Shown here piece by piece: positions 9,435 through 17,738 of a DNA stretch of 61,503 nt. Each line of letters starts with the position of its first letter. Positions within the stretch are counted from its first letter, which is position 1. This DNA is from Prolixibacteraceae bacterium (GTDB lineage Bacteria; Bacteroidota; Bacteroidia; Bacteroidales; Prolixibacteraceae), in contig JAIBEZ010000069.1 in the NCBI GenBank assembly GCA_019459485.1, positions 1 through 61,503 on the forward strand, given 5' to 3'. The translations under genes and the position numbers were made by a program. The notes under the pieces were generated by a model, which saw only the letters and a list, made by a program, of their open reading frames with translations, had not been told where the DNA came from and made no database searches.

Positions 9435-10036
9435 AAAGGCAAAAAGAATATTATTGGCTAACTTGGTCAACAGGTTATGATGACACTACTCCTGTTGCAT
9501 ATGCAGAGGAAGATATTCCGTTAGCCCACGAATTAACTCCTCAAATAACAGGGCTTAAAGAATTACCTTATAGCCTAGAGCTAGAATCAGTAAGTATCAG
9601 CGATAAAGGGCTTAAGCGACTTGGGTATTTAAATTTTGGTTGTTTGCCAGTGGATTACCAGCCCAATAGTTTAGCATGGCCTATGATGTCATTAAAAATG
9701 AAGGAAATAATTGATAAGTTGCTTATTGGCAATGAAGGGTTAAAATGGATTGAAGCCAAAGTGAAAGGAGGAGAAATGGGTTACCCCTATTTTATTCCGG
9801 TTTTTTCGAAGAAGCTTGAAACTTTGGATTATGAAAAAACTTCATTTGTGCCGAATACTGACCTTATAATTAAACCGGTATTTGATTATAATAAAATTTG
9901 CTGTTACGAGATCTTTCATGGGCATTCTTCATTCTGGCAAATAACAACGCAAATATATGTGAGTAAAACAATAAAAAACGAGTTAGTTAAAAATTTAATA
10001 TCAGGGATAAAATTTGAACCAGCGAAGGTATCCTGA
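9428..10036 (+). CDS. Candidate immunity protein, imm11/DUF1629-like
   Basis: 202 aa. Its ATG lies inside the end of the RHS gene (7-bp overlap), the usual arrangement of a toxin and its immunity gene. No signal peptide, so it should act in the cytoplasm. The segment LNFGCLPVDYQPNSLAWPMM with the following KMKEIIDKLLIG resembles the imm11/DUF1629 group of polymorphic-toxin immunity proteins, where a conserved piece with 'piSekmk' precedes the beta-rich C-terminal part. That resemblance is by eye only. It should bind and block the AHH-like nuclease domain. The gene ends at TGA 10034-10036, where a strong hairpin begins. Confidence 0.65.
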   Translation: MVERQKEYYWLTWSTGYDDTTPVAYAEEDIPLAHELTPQITGLKELPYSLELESVSISDKGLKRLGYLNFGCLPVDYQPNSLAWPMMSLKMKEIIDKLLIGNEGLKWIEAKVKGGEMGYPYFIPVFSKKLETLDYEKTSFVPNTDLIIKPVFDYNKICCYEIFHGHSSFWQITTQIYVSKTIKNELVKNLISGIKFEPAKVS

Positions 10037-10112
10037 GGAACTTTCAAAAGCCCGGATTTGCTGGGCTTTTGAAAGTTCCTAACACACCCCTCGTTTGAGC
10101 GTTAGCGAGGGG
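10036..10112 (+). terminator. Strong hairpin(s) ending the RHS operon
   Basis: Perfect 18-bp arms at 10036-10053 and 10063-10080 enclose a 9-nt loop, beginning at the last base of the immunity stop codon. A second, shorter stem (CCCCTCG / CGAGGGG, about 10086-10112) follows. No T-tract follows the first stem. The most likely role is transcription termination and mRNA 3'-end protection. Confidence 0.75.
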
Positions 10113-10154
10113 TTGTTGATTTTGCATTTTTAACGCAATAATTATAAAAAACTT

Positions 10155-10200
10155 AACGCAGTAAAATACAGGATGAAAATCTTGTATTTTACTGCGTTTT
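10155..10200. terminator. Bidirectional-looking terminator hairpin
   Basis: Sixteen-bp perfect arms (AACGCAGTAAAATACA at 10155-10170 and its complement at 10183-10198) are followed by T residues on the plus strand. It lies just before the IS1182-type transposase start at 10234. It may be the IS's own end structure blocking read-in transcription, or a terminator for the RHS operon. Confidence 0.7.
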
Positions 10201-10311
10201 TAGTATCTTAATGCCTGAAATAAAGACACTTAAATGTTAGTACAACAACAAAAGCTCCAGCTAGGTACCTACTCAGATTTATATGACCTTATTGTACCCA
10301 AGGATAATCAT

Positions 10312-11970
10312 CCATAGCCGTCAGGTTTAAAGCATATAACATGCTGTTAAATAACTATTTACGCTATACATTTCTTTTTTTACCCCATTTCTTTGGGAAA
10401 CGGGGCTTGATTTTGTAATTTTCACCATTTCAAATAACTTTTTTAGTTAATAATTGATTAGGGGGAAGAGTTCGGACTTTGTCCCCTTTTTGATGTCTTC
10501 AATGTACGCATAATCTTTTGATTTACAAATAAATAACTCTATTATTTCAATAAAATTCATTTTATTCTTTCGTTTTTCTTTCCAATGATTTGACGAGAAC
10601 TGGCTGGCCAAATCCTTCATTTTTTTCTCCGATCTCTTTCTTCGCTCTTTCCATATACTCCTTAGAATGCTGAATGATCCCCGGAGCGTTTTAAAACATT
10701 TATTCTCACTCAGAATCTGCCTTCGTTTTTTAAAGTAATACACTTGAAGATTACAGATGATCTGCATGTTCAACAGGATCAGAATCAGCTTTGCAAACAG
10801 TAAACATGTAAAACGTTTATATTTCATCGGATGTATTTTATCAATCTTACATACCGATTTCCAGTTCTTAAACATCAATTCAACCTGCCAGCGTAACCGG
10901 TAAATCAGCATGGTTTCTTCAACGGAAAGCTCCTGGGTTGGAACATTGGTGATAAACATGTTGAAACGGCAACGTGCCTTGTATTCCTCTGAAGTTGTCC
11001 ATCCATGATCCTTGTTGTATTTGTTCACTTTTCTTATCCGCTCTTGATAAACCTGTTCAGGGACAATTTCAACAATCAAACGTAGTTGCTCCAGTTTGCC
11101 TTTTCCTACCAGAACCTGTTTATCACAACGTGTTACCTTGCTTTTGCACATCTGATTGTACAAATCTTTAAACACAATTTTCTCTGTTGTGTCAGGTTCG
11201 AAAACAAGAATGGAAGTATTCAGCCGACTGATAAATGATGCTCCCTGGCCTGCAAATCCAGTCAATACCGATAGGTTAAAATAGCCAAGGTCACGAAGGA
11301 CTAAATCGCCTTGGTTAATTTTCGTCCTTGTTTCACTGGCATCGGTCGCATCATTCCGTGTTCCCGCCGTTACATTCAGATCAAGTATTTTGCCACTGCG
11401 TGCATCGTATTCAAACTGGATAGAGATACAGGCATGTGATGCCCACTGGTTCCCCCCGCTACCTTCAAAATGTTCCCTGAGTTTATCCGGAACAGTAAAC
11501 CGTGTTGAATCCTTGATGCGGACATGGGTAAACTGCGATAAAAATTCAGGGCAAAATACTTTGCTCAATTGCCTTTCCAACAATTCCTTCAAGATGTCCT
11601 TGACAAAAGCAACAGCTCGTTCAGTGAAACGACCATCAATGGATTGCTTCGTAATTTTAAGGCCATGCATGGTCTTAACCTTGGCCGAAGTTTGGGACAA
11701 ACTAATCGTTTGTGGAACAGAAGCACGATAAAGTAATAAATCAAAGAACTTGGTTGGTGTGAAATCACACTTACGCTTATAAAAACCACTGGACACTGCT
11801 TTCTTTTGAAGTTCCTTTTCCGAGAAAACCTCTCGCAGCATGGCAGAAAATGAACCCGTAAACTCTGAAAGGATACTCCCTTCTTTTTTATAACTTAAAA
11901 TAGATCCAACTCAAACAGCCACAATCTGCTGCAATCAAGTCAATTATGCAATATAGCCTGACGGCTATGG
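10312..11970 (-). mobile_element. IS4-family insertion sequence, complete, with 9-bp target duplication
   Basis: Terminal inverted repeats CCATAGCCGTCAGG (10312-10325) and CCTGACGGCTATGG (11957-11970) enclose one transposase gene on the minus strand. GATAATCAT occurs directly outside both ends (10303-10311 and 11971-11979) and is the target-site duplication; 9-10 bp is normal for this family. Total length 1659 bp. The host frame, an IS1182 transposase, is restored exactly when the element and one duplicate are removed, which confirms both borders. Intact ends and an intact gene suggest a recent and possibly still mobile insertion. Confidence 0.93.
10447..11841 (-). CDS. IS4-family DDE transposase
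   Basis: 464 aa, full length for the family. It catalyses cut-and-paste movement of the surrounding IS. The three catalytic acids are visible: D111 in RIKDSTRF, D184 in LVLRDLGYF, and E321 in the YRLRWQVELMFKNWKS signature, a YREK-type box characteristic of IS4. The C-terminal region is Lys/Arg-rich, as expected for DNA contact. The reading frame is unbroken and the gene is the only one in the element. The start at 11841 leaves about 115 bp to the right terminal repeat for the promoter. Confidence 0.93.
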   Translation of the reverse strand: MLREVFSEKELQKKAVSSGFYKRKCDFTPTKFFDLLLYRASVPQTISLSQTSAKVKTMHGLKITKQSIDGRFTERAVAFVKDILKELLERQLSKVFCPEFLSQFTHVRIKDSTRFTVPDKLREHFEGSGGNQWASHACISIQFEYDARSGKILDLNVTAGTRNDATDASETRTKINQGDLVLRDLGYFNLSVLTGFAGQGASFISRLNTSILVFEPDTTEKIVFKDLYNQMCKSKVTRCDKQVLVGKGKLEQLRLIVEIVPEQVYQERIRKVNKYNKDHGWTTSEEYKARCRFNMFITNVPTQELSVEETMLIYRLRWQVELMFKNWKSVCKIDKIHPMKYKRFTCLLFAKLILILLNMQIICNLQVYYFKKRRQILSENKCFKTLRGSFSILRSIWKERRKRSEKKMKDLASQFSSNHWKEKRKNKMNFIEIIELFICKSKDYAYIEDIKKGTKSELFPLINY

Positions 11971-12807
11971 GATAATCATCTGAGAAAGATTAACGAGCTA
12001 ATCGATTTTTCGTTCATTTATGATGATCTGGTAAATAAATACTGCCCAAACAATGGGCGCAATGCTGAAAGCCCCATCCTCATGTTCAAATACCTGTTGC
12101 TCAAAACCATATATGATGTTTCTGATGTGAATATAGTAGAGAGTTCCCGTTTTGATATTTCTTTCAAGTACTTTTTGGAAATGACAATGAAGAAGGTGTG
12201 ATAAATCCGAGTTCGCTTACCAGATTCAGGAAACTGCGGTTGAAGTTGAAGGATACAGATTTGTTGAACCTTCTGATAGGAAAGACCGTTTCTATTGCCA
12301 TAGAAAAGGGCATCATCAGATCGAAGTCCATTATTGTTGACGCCACTCATTCATTATCCAGGTCGAACCCATTTTCACCCATCGAAGTGTTGAAGGAACG
12401 TGCCCGGCAACTTCGCAAGGCGGTTTATTCTACCGACGAGAACTGGAAAGAGAGAATGCCTCAAAAGAACGAAGACAATGATCTGGAACATGAGTTATTT
12501 TATTGCGGCAAACTTGAAAAGGAGATAGAATCAGACGAAGTGCTACGGTCGATGCCCAAGGTAAAAGAAAAGCTAAACATGTTGATGGAAACCATGGAAG
12601 ATACCCGGGATCATTATACGCTCTCAAAAGATCCCGATGCCAGGACAGGCCATAAGACAGCGGATACTTCATTCTTATGGCTTCAAAACCCATATCGCCA
12701 TGATAGAAGACGTATTATTACAGCGGCTGTAGTAACATCCGGGGAAAAGGGTGACGGGTGGGGTGAATTAAAAATTGACTAATTCATTGCATTGAAACAA
12801 TCGACAA

Positions 12808-13680
12808 GTTGCATCTGGTTTAATTAAATTAAATCTTCCGACCCTTCAACCAATTCAAAGAAATATGCAACCTATGTTCCATTCCGGGCTTAGTCTTATT
12901 TCATTCAGAAATCACTCTCTAATAAGTATATCCTTCAAAATACTGACATTCAACTACATCTTATTTCATTCGGAAATCACTTCTATCGGTTCGCGATCAG
13001 TATCTTTCTATTCTGCATAGTCGCCGGGAAAAACCACAAGGTCACCCACCACCCGGCTATGGTGCAGTGCATGAGTTGTTTGTCAGACCAAAGCCTGCGG
13101 CAGGTGGCTTCCGCTTCTCTCCATTACACTCCAGGGCTGCACTTCGTTCCGCCACCTTCCGATCCATTCCGTTCATTGTCAGCCCCCAGCCTCGGCTACC
13201 CACGCAAGAGTGCTTCCTTCATTCCATTGCGCTCATGCCAACCCTCCGTTCATTCCGCTCCCCTTTGGTTTTACCACCCCACATCCCAGATCTCAAAGCC
13301 AAAACGGGAAGCTGCATTCCACCCACCCCAATTCGCTACATTGCATTCAGTCACCACCCTTGCTTTTCCCAACCCAATCAGCGGTATGTCTTGCGAAGTG
13401 TTTACCCCTGAAGACCAAAAGCCACAAAAGCCCCACCGCCCTTTAAAGGTGCAGGTAAAAATAAAGGATCTTTCTCGCAAGACCTTATGCTTGCAGCCGG
13501 TTCGTCTCACTCATTCAACTGTTCCGTTCGTACCTCACTACACTATTTCATTCGTACACCTCGCCAGCTTCAGCACCCCACGTGTAAGTATTTCGTGCCT
13601 CAACACCCACACCTTCCCCCCCACGCCAACATCATTCCCGCTTATTTTTACCTGCGAATTTTTTGCCCTAGAAAACTGGT
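12808..13680. repeat. Dispersed C/T-rich repeat family, copy 1
   Basis: It starts at GTTGCATCTGGTTTAAT and has two blocks. The first (12808-about 12980) is nearly identical to 30321-30489. The second (about 13010-13680) is closely similar to 30540-31100 and to 60720-61400. The plus strand is strongly C/T-rich and G-poor, with many TTCATTC/CATTCCATT/TTCCGTTC-type words. Open frames across it in several phases are side effects of the composition and do not look like proteins. The left border abuts the decayed IS1182 transposase. Confidence 0.85.
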
Positions 13681-13937
13681 TCCCGATCATTTTCGCTTTA
13701 ACCAACCTGTATTAATCGTTCCATCATGCTATTGTAATGAGAATAACTGTCCAGCACTTCCCGATGCCAGTTATTTCCCATTTCAACAGCACATCATCAT
13801 CATACCTGAAATTTGACATTTCCGTTTTTTATAAAAATTTGTGTCATAGAATAAATATCACTTACCAGATGAAATCAATGAAATAATAATTGAGTAGGTT
13901 GGGTAAAAATAGACTGTCGAATAGGGTAACTAAAAAA

Positions 13938-13975
13938 ACACCCAACTTTACATTTGTGGGTGTAAAATTGGGTGT
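13938..13975. terminator. Inverted repeat, possible terminator or recombination site
   Basis: Fifteen-bp arms (ACACCCAACTTTACA / TGTAAAATTGGGTGT, one mismatch) surround an 8-nt loop. There is a run of A before the left arm, so it would work as a terminator for leftward transcription. It lies in the gap between repeat copy 1 and the small membrane protein at 14038. Bacteroidota attachment sites can have similar dyads, so that alternative stays open. Confidence 0.45.
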
Positions 13976-14037
13976 ATACTTCATAACATGCTAATTATCA
14001 GATATGCTTGTGAAGCTGGCGGCTTACAATAATCTCG

Positions 14038-14310
14038 ATGGTATTAGTTATTTTACTTTCTTTTGGAGCGAACGTTTGGCAATTGAACAGGAATAGCCAA
14101 CTTAAGGATAATGACCTGAAATACCGCTATATTAAATCGACCAATGGGATTAATCCCGAGAACTTGTACAAACTTGAAGACATTTTTCAATATAATCGGG
14201 ATAAGAAACTGGTCAAAGAGATTCGCGGAAACGTGGAGGAATATGAAAGAAAATTAATAGAAATTGTCAAGGAGATTGAACGTAACCGAATTAAAAATGA
14301 GCAAAAATAA
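14038..14310 (+). CDS. Small membrane-anchored coiled-coil protein, function unknown
   Basis: 90 aa. The N-terminus is a short hydrophobic segment (VLVILLSFGANVW) that could be a membrane anchor, followed by a charged, helix-forming stretch ending in KLIEIVKEIERNRIKNEQK. The layout recalls small bitopic proteins of phage or mobile-element origin, but I recognise no family. It stands alone between the inverted repeat at 13938 and the ArsR operon. The start at 14038 is the only ATG in frame after an upstream TGA at 14011. Modest confidence that it is expressed. Confidence 0.45.
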   Translation: MVLVILLSFGANVWQLNRNSQLKDNDLKYRYIKSTNGINPENLYKLEDIFQYNRDKKLVKEIRGNVEEYERKLIEIVKEIERNRIKNEQK

Positions 14311-14517
14311 AAGGTAAAATTATCTGAGTTTATACCAATCTATTTAGTTCTGCGGTGGGTTTTTGAATTGTAAATGTGCTTGCTTGTAATCAATTTTGCA
14401 AGCTTTTTTACTTTTTTATTTACTGTGTCGAATCTAGTAGTAAGGATTTCAATCCAAAAATTACTCAATAACATTAACCATCGTTAACAAAACAAATTTA
14501 CCAACCCGAAATATTTC

Positions 14518-14533
14518 GATGTATGTTTACATC
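14518..14533. promoter_or_regulatory. Candidate ArsR-family operator
   Basis: GATGTATGTTTACATC is a perfect 6-4-6 palindrome ending 19 bp before the ArsR start codon. ArsR/SmtB repressors bind such dyads over their own promoters and release them when metal or metalloid binds. The position is right for autorepression of the three-gene operon; binding itself is inferred. Confidence 0.5.
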
Positions 14534-14552
14534 AAAACTAAAATTCACTTAA

Positions 14553-14900
14553 ATGGTAGTCCCCAAAACAGAACTTTTCGAAAAAGAACTTCAGCAACGA
14601 GCCAATCTGTTCAAAGCGCTTTCGCATCCTGCCCGAATACAAATTCTGCAATATTTAGCACAAACAAGGACTTGTCTGACAGGCGATTTTTCCGACAATT
14701 TCCCTCTGACCCGTGCAACAGTTAATCAACATATGAGGGAATTAAAGAATGCCGGATTGATTTTTGGGCGCCTGGAAGGTGCTAAAATTGTCTATTGCCT
14801 CGACATTGAAAAAATAAAGGAAATGGAATTCCTTCTGGCTGGATTTTTGAAAATTATGCACCTGCCCGAGGATTTTTGTTGTAGTTTAAAAATAGCATAG
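14553..14900 (+). CDS. ArsR/SmtB-family transcriptional regulator
   Basis: 115 aa, normal family length. The winged-helix core is clear: RANLFKALSHPARIQILQYL, then TRATVNQHMRELKNAGLI as helix-turn-helix and FGRLEGAKIVYCLD as the wing. Possible metal or metalloid ligands are C near residue 31 (RTCLTGDF) and a C-terminal Cys pair (DFCCSL), but the classic ArsR CVC box is absent, so the inducer cannot be named. It leads an operon with an aquaporin-type channel and a COG0523 GTPase. A palindrome just upstream is its likely operator. Confidence 0.88.
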   Translation: MVVPKTELFEKELQQRANLFKALSHPARIQILQYLAQTRTCLTGDFSDNFPLTRATVNQHMRELKNAGLIFGRLEGAKIVYCLDIEKIKEMEFLLAGFLKIMHLPEDFCCSLKIA

Positions 14901-14930
14901 AATGACCAAAAATAATTAAACAACTAGTCG

Positions 14931-15764
14931 ATGCGACACTCCAAAGAATTTATTGGCGAAGCTCTTGGTACTTTTTTATTGGTTCTATTCGGATGTGGAT
15001 CGGTTGCAGTATCCATATTATTCTATGCGTATCAGGGAATCATGCAGATTGCACTGGCCTGGGGAATTGGTGTTACCTTAGCAATTTATCTCACACGTCA
15101 TTTATCTTGTGCTCACCTGAATCCGGCAGTTACATTGGCTATGGTTATCAGCAAACGTATGTCTGCCCGGAAATTACCTGTGTATCTATTCGCTCAATTC
15201 GCCGGAGCTTTTTTGGCAGGATTAGCTATCTATATCTTGTTCTCACCGTCAATCTCGGCTTTCGAAACTACGCACAACATTATTCGCGGTACAGCGGAAT
15301 CGGTTCAAACGGCCAAAATGTTTGGCGAATATTATGCGGTCTCCGGAAGTAGCGCGGTGGTTTCATTACCACTTGCCATTGGTGCGGAAGCTTTTGGCAC
15401 TTTTCTGCTGCTAATTATGATTTTCGCCCTAACTGAAGGTTGTAATATTGGCCGACCACACGATGCAATGGCTCCATTGTTCATCGGATTGACTGTAAGT
15501 TCAATTATTTGCCTCATTGCTCCATTGACTCAGGCCGGACTGAATCCTGCACGTGATTTTGCACCAAGGATGGTTGCATGGATGGCTGGGTGGGGAGCCG
15601 CTGCTTTTCCCGATCAAAGCGGAGGATTTTTCTTCGTTTACATTTTAGGCCCAATAATAGGCGGAATACTCGCCGCACTATTTTTTGTATATGTGCTCGA
15701 ACCTGCCATGAAACGTTCATCGATTCGATGCGATTGTGAAAATGACAAATCAATAAAAAAGTAA
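14931..15764 (+). CDS. MIP-family channel (aquaporin/glycerol facilitator-like)
   Basis: 277 aa with six hydrophobic segments plus two half-helices that carry the NPA boxes: HLNPAVTLA (N64-A66) and AGLNPARDFAPR (N205-A207, R208 selectivity filter). It should sit in the inner membrane and pass small neutral solutes. ArsR-linked MIP channels in other bacteria carry arsenite or similar metalloid hydroxides, so metalloid efflux or uptake is plausible here. The C-terminus ends in a short Cys-containing tail (SSIRCDCENDKS) that could bind metal, which is unusual for a MIP. The next gene begins 2 bp after its stop. Confidence 0.9.
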   Translation: MRHSKEFIGEALGTFLLVLFGCGSVAVSILFYAYQGIMQIALAWGIGVTLAIYLTRHLSCAHLNPAVTLAMVISKRMSARKLPVYLFAQFAGAFLAGLAIYILFSPSISAFETTHNIIRGTAESVQTAKMFGEYYAVSGSSAVVSLPLAIGAEAFGTFLLLIMIFALTEGCNIGRPHDAMAPLFIGLTVSSIICLIAPLTQAGLNPARDFAPRMVAWMAGWGAAAFPDQSGGFFFVYILGPIIGGILAALFFVYVLEPAMKRSSIRCDCENDKSIKK

Positions 15765-15766
15765 AA

Positions 15767-16879
15767 ATGGAAGATATGAAAACCACACGACTTATTCTGG
15801 TTGGAGGATTCCTCGGAGCCGGAAAAACAACTATGTTATGGGAAGCTGCCAGCCGAATTATGAATGACGGCAAACGGGTAGGACTAATTACAAACGATCA
15901 GGCTTCTGAACTGGTTGATACTGCATTACTTTTACGCAACGAGGTAAAAGTTGCTGAAGTAAGCGGAAGTTGTTTCTGCTGTAATTTCAATGGATTGATT
16001 AGCGCGATGAAACAAGTTCGCGAAGAAGCCAATGCAGATGTAATTATTGCTGAACCGGTTGGAAGCTGTACCGACCTGTCGGCGACCATTGTCCAGCCAC
16101 TCAAAGAAAATATGAAAAACGAGCTTTTAATCAGTCCGCTTTCGGTAATGGCCGATCCTGCTCATCTCACTGATATTTTGAATGGCGGAACTGCCGGATT
16201 ACATCCCAGCGCAGCTTATATTTTCAGAAAACAATTGGAAGAAAGCGATATTATCCTGATTAGCAAAGCTGACCTGATTGAAACTGATGAAATGGCTTTG
16301 CTGAAAGAAAAGGTAAAACTGAATTATCCGGATGCCGATGTAATGAAAGTAAGCGCAATTACCGGCGAAGGAATTGAAGAGTGGTTGAAGGAAGTGATGA
16401 ACCGTACCGATGCTGGTCAGCGATTGGCAGAAGTTGATTATGATATTTATGCTGAAGGTGAAGCCGTTTTGGGTTGGTTGAACTGCAATGTTGAATTGAG
16501 TGGAGAGACGACAAATTGGGATGATTTTGCCACAAATCTCCTGAAGGATTTGAGTCAGCAGTTCGACCGTCTCAAGGCATCAGTTGGCCATGTCAAACTT
16601 ATTCTTGAAGCTGGTGAAAATTACCTGACGGGAAATCTGACAGGGCGGGGCGAAACGCTGAATTTCCGTGGATCGGCCGGAACAAGCGCAAAAGCCCGTC
16701 TGACCTTGAATGCCCGTGTTGAGATGAGTCCTGAAGCTTTGGAACAAATCGTTCGCCAAACGCTCAGCTCCGTTTCAAAAGGAAACCTAAAGTTTAAAAT
16801 TGTCGCCTTGCGATCGTTGAGTCCCGGACGGCCAAATCCAACTTTCCGTTTCGACCGCATTGTCTCAATCGGCTACTAA
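15767..16879 (+). CDS. COG0523 (CobW/G3E) P-loop GTPase
   Basis: 370 aa. Walker A GGFLGAGKTT (13-22), the metal-binding CxCC box CFCC (69-72), AEPVGS switch region, and the SKADL guanine-specificity motif (166-170) are all present. G3E GTPases of this group act as metallochaperones that insert zinc, cobalt or nickel, or as activators of metalloenzymes. It differs from CobW proper in its C-terminal half, which has a beta-rich region ending FRFDRIVSIGY. It is the third gene after ArsR and MIP and almost touches the channel gene, so one metal- or metalloid-regulated operon is likely. The client enzyme is not in the window. Confidence 0.88.
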   Translation: MEDMKTTRLILVGGFLGAGKTTMLWEAASRIMNDGKRVGLITNDQASELVDTALLLRNEVKVAEVSGSCFCCNFNGLISAMKQVREEANADVIIAEPVGSCTDLSATIVQPLKENMKNELLISPLSVMADPAHLTDILNGGTAGLHPSAAYIFRKQLEESDIILISKADLIETDEMALLKEKVKLNYPDADVMKVSAITGEGIEEWLKEVMNRTDAGQRLAEVDYDIYAEGEAVLGWLNCNVELSGETTNWDDFATNLLKDLSQQFDRLKASVGHVKLILEAGENYLTGNLTGRGETLNFRGSAGTSAKARLTLNARVEMSPEALEQIVRQTLSSVSKGNLKFKIVALRSLSPGRPNPTFRFDRIVSIGY

Positions 16880-16904
16880 ATGATTACAAGAATTCCGTCA
16901 ATTT

Positions 16905-16938
16905 TTTAGGGTGGTATGTCAAAATGAGCAGCCCTAAA
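16905..16938. terminator. Weak hairpin between convergent genes
   Basis: TTTAGGG (16905-16911) and CCCTAAA (16932-16938) can pair around a 20-nt loop, between the ends of the plus-strand GTPase operon and the minus-strand WG-repeat gene. The stem is short, so the call is based mostly on position. Confidence 0.3.
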
Positions 16939-16967
16939 TGATTAACGACCATTCTCATTTCCATTTT

Positions 16968-17693
16968 TCAAATCCTTTCAAGACCATGGTGATGCGTCCA
17001 TCTGAATTTATTGCCATCAAAATCGGTAGCAAAAATTACATCATCCAATAAGGCTGAAGTTCTTTCGTGACCATTTTTTAAAGAATAGTATTTTGATTTT
17101 ATTTCTATCTCTTTATAAATTGGTTCGAGTGCTAATATTCCTGTAAAAGTGAAAAGTCCCAGTTTTACATGAACACCTTCACGTTTTGATTCCATTCGTA
17201 CAATCTCGTATATCGAACTGAGGTTAATCCATTCATAATCCATTCCACACCAATCAAAGCGGAAATCTGTAACCGATCTTCCACTTTTATCAATATAACC
17301 CCATTTCCCGTTTCGTTCCACTGATATGTATGTATTGTCTATCCACCCTTCATCAATACTATCAAAAAAGTCAGTAAGGATGTTGCCGTAGAAATCCATT
17401 AATGCATATTTCCTGTCATTGTATTCTATTGTGGGATCATTAACTACAAACGAAACCCCATTATCAAAGGGTTTGTTGGTGATTATACAGCAGTTATCAA
17501 TAGAATAATCAAATTTTCGGACAAGCCTACCCCTAAAATCAAAAATATAATTCTCGTGACATAGCCAACCGCCCGGATCGACAAAGTTGATTATCTTTCG
17601 GTCAAAGCCCAGATTTTCAAGTTCTGACATTTCTTCATTGTTATAGTTGATATCGTCATCCTGTCCATCCATATTTTTAAATATTTTTTCCAA
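16968..17693 (-). CDS. WG-repeat-like protein
   Basis: 241 aa, cytoplasmic by composition. One clear WG/KWGYID motif (NGKWGYIDKSGRSVTDFRFD) and weaker related strands (YIFDFRGRLVRKF, YALMDFYGNILTDFF) suggest a small beta-propeller-like or WG-repeat protein. Proteins of this type are common in Bacteroidota and usually of unknown role; some accompany toxins as immunity or scaffold proteins. It is the last of a run of minus-strand genes that follow the type IIG enzyme, but gaps are large enough that a separate transcript is possible. Confidence 0.6.
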   Translation of the reverse strand: MEKIFKNMDGQDDDINYNNEEMSELENLGFDRKIINFVDPGGWLCHENYIFDFRGRLVRKFDYSIDNCCIITNKPFDNGVSFVVNDPTIEYNDRKYALMDFYGNILTDFFDSIDEGWIDNTYISVERNGKWGYIDKSGRSVTDFRFDWCGMDYEWINLSSIYEIVRMESKREGVHVKLGLFTFTGILALEPIYKEIEIKSKYYSLKNGHERTSALLDDVIFATDFDGNKFRWTHHHGLERI

Positions 17694-17738
17694 ATTCTGC
17701 TATTCGAAAATTCTCATATCAAAGCTGGTTACTTATTT

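Larger units (their letters stand above)
10234..12760 (+). pseudogene. IS1182-family transposase, split by an IS4 element and further decayed
   Basis: The N-terminus starts at 10234 (MLVQQQKLQLGTYSDLYDLI, then VPKDNH). After removing the inserted IS (10312-11970) and one 9-bp target copy, the frame continues at 11980 as LRKINELIDFSFIYDDLVNK, typical of IS1182 transposases. A one-base deletion near 12187 shifts into NEEGVINPSSLTRFRKLRLK. Later parts include VDATHSLSR, the acidic-residue region and SKDPDARTGHKTADTSF. Two further compensating indels near 12670-12715 scramble YGFKTHIAM. The sequence leaves the family at about 12755 (GEKGDG), so the C-terminal third with the last catalytic residue is gone. 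The gene is dead. Insertion of the IS4 element is clean, so the other damage is independent. Confidence 0.9.

Noticed and set aside
10974-11731. Plus-strand frames of 65 and 113 aa
   Set aside because: Antisense shadows of the IS4 transposase.
13059-13816. Several overlapping open frames of 78-218 aa on the plus strand of repeat copy 1, and similar ones in copies 2 and 3
   Set aside because: They are open in multiple phases because of the C/T bias, have Pro/Ser/His-rich composition with no domain, and follow the repeat rather than any gene boundary.
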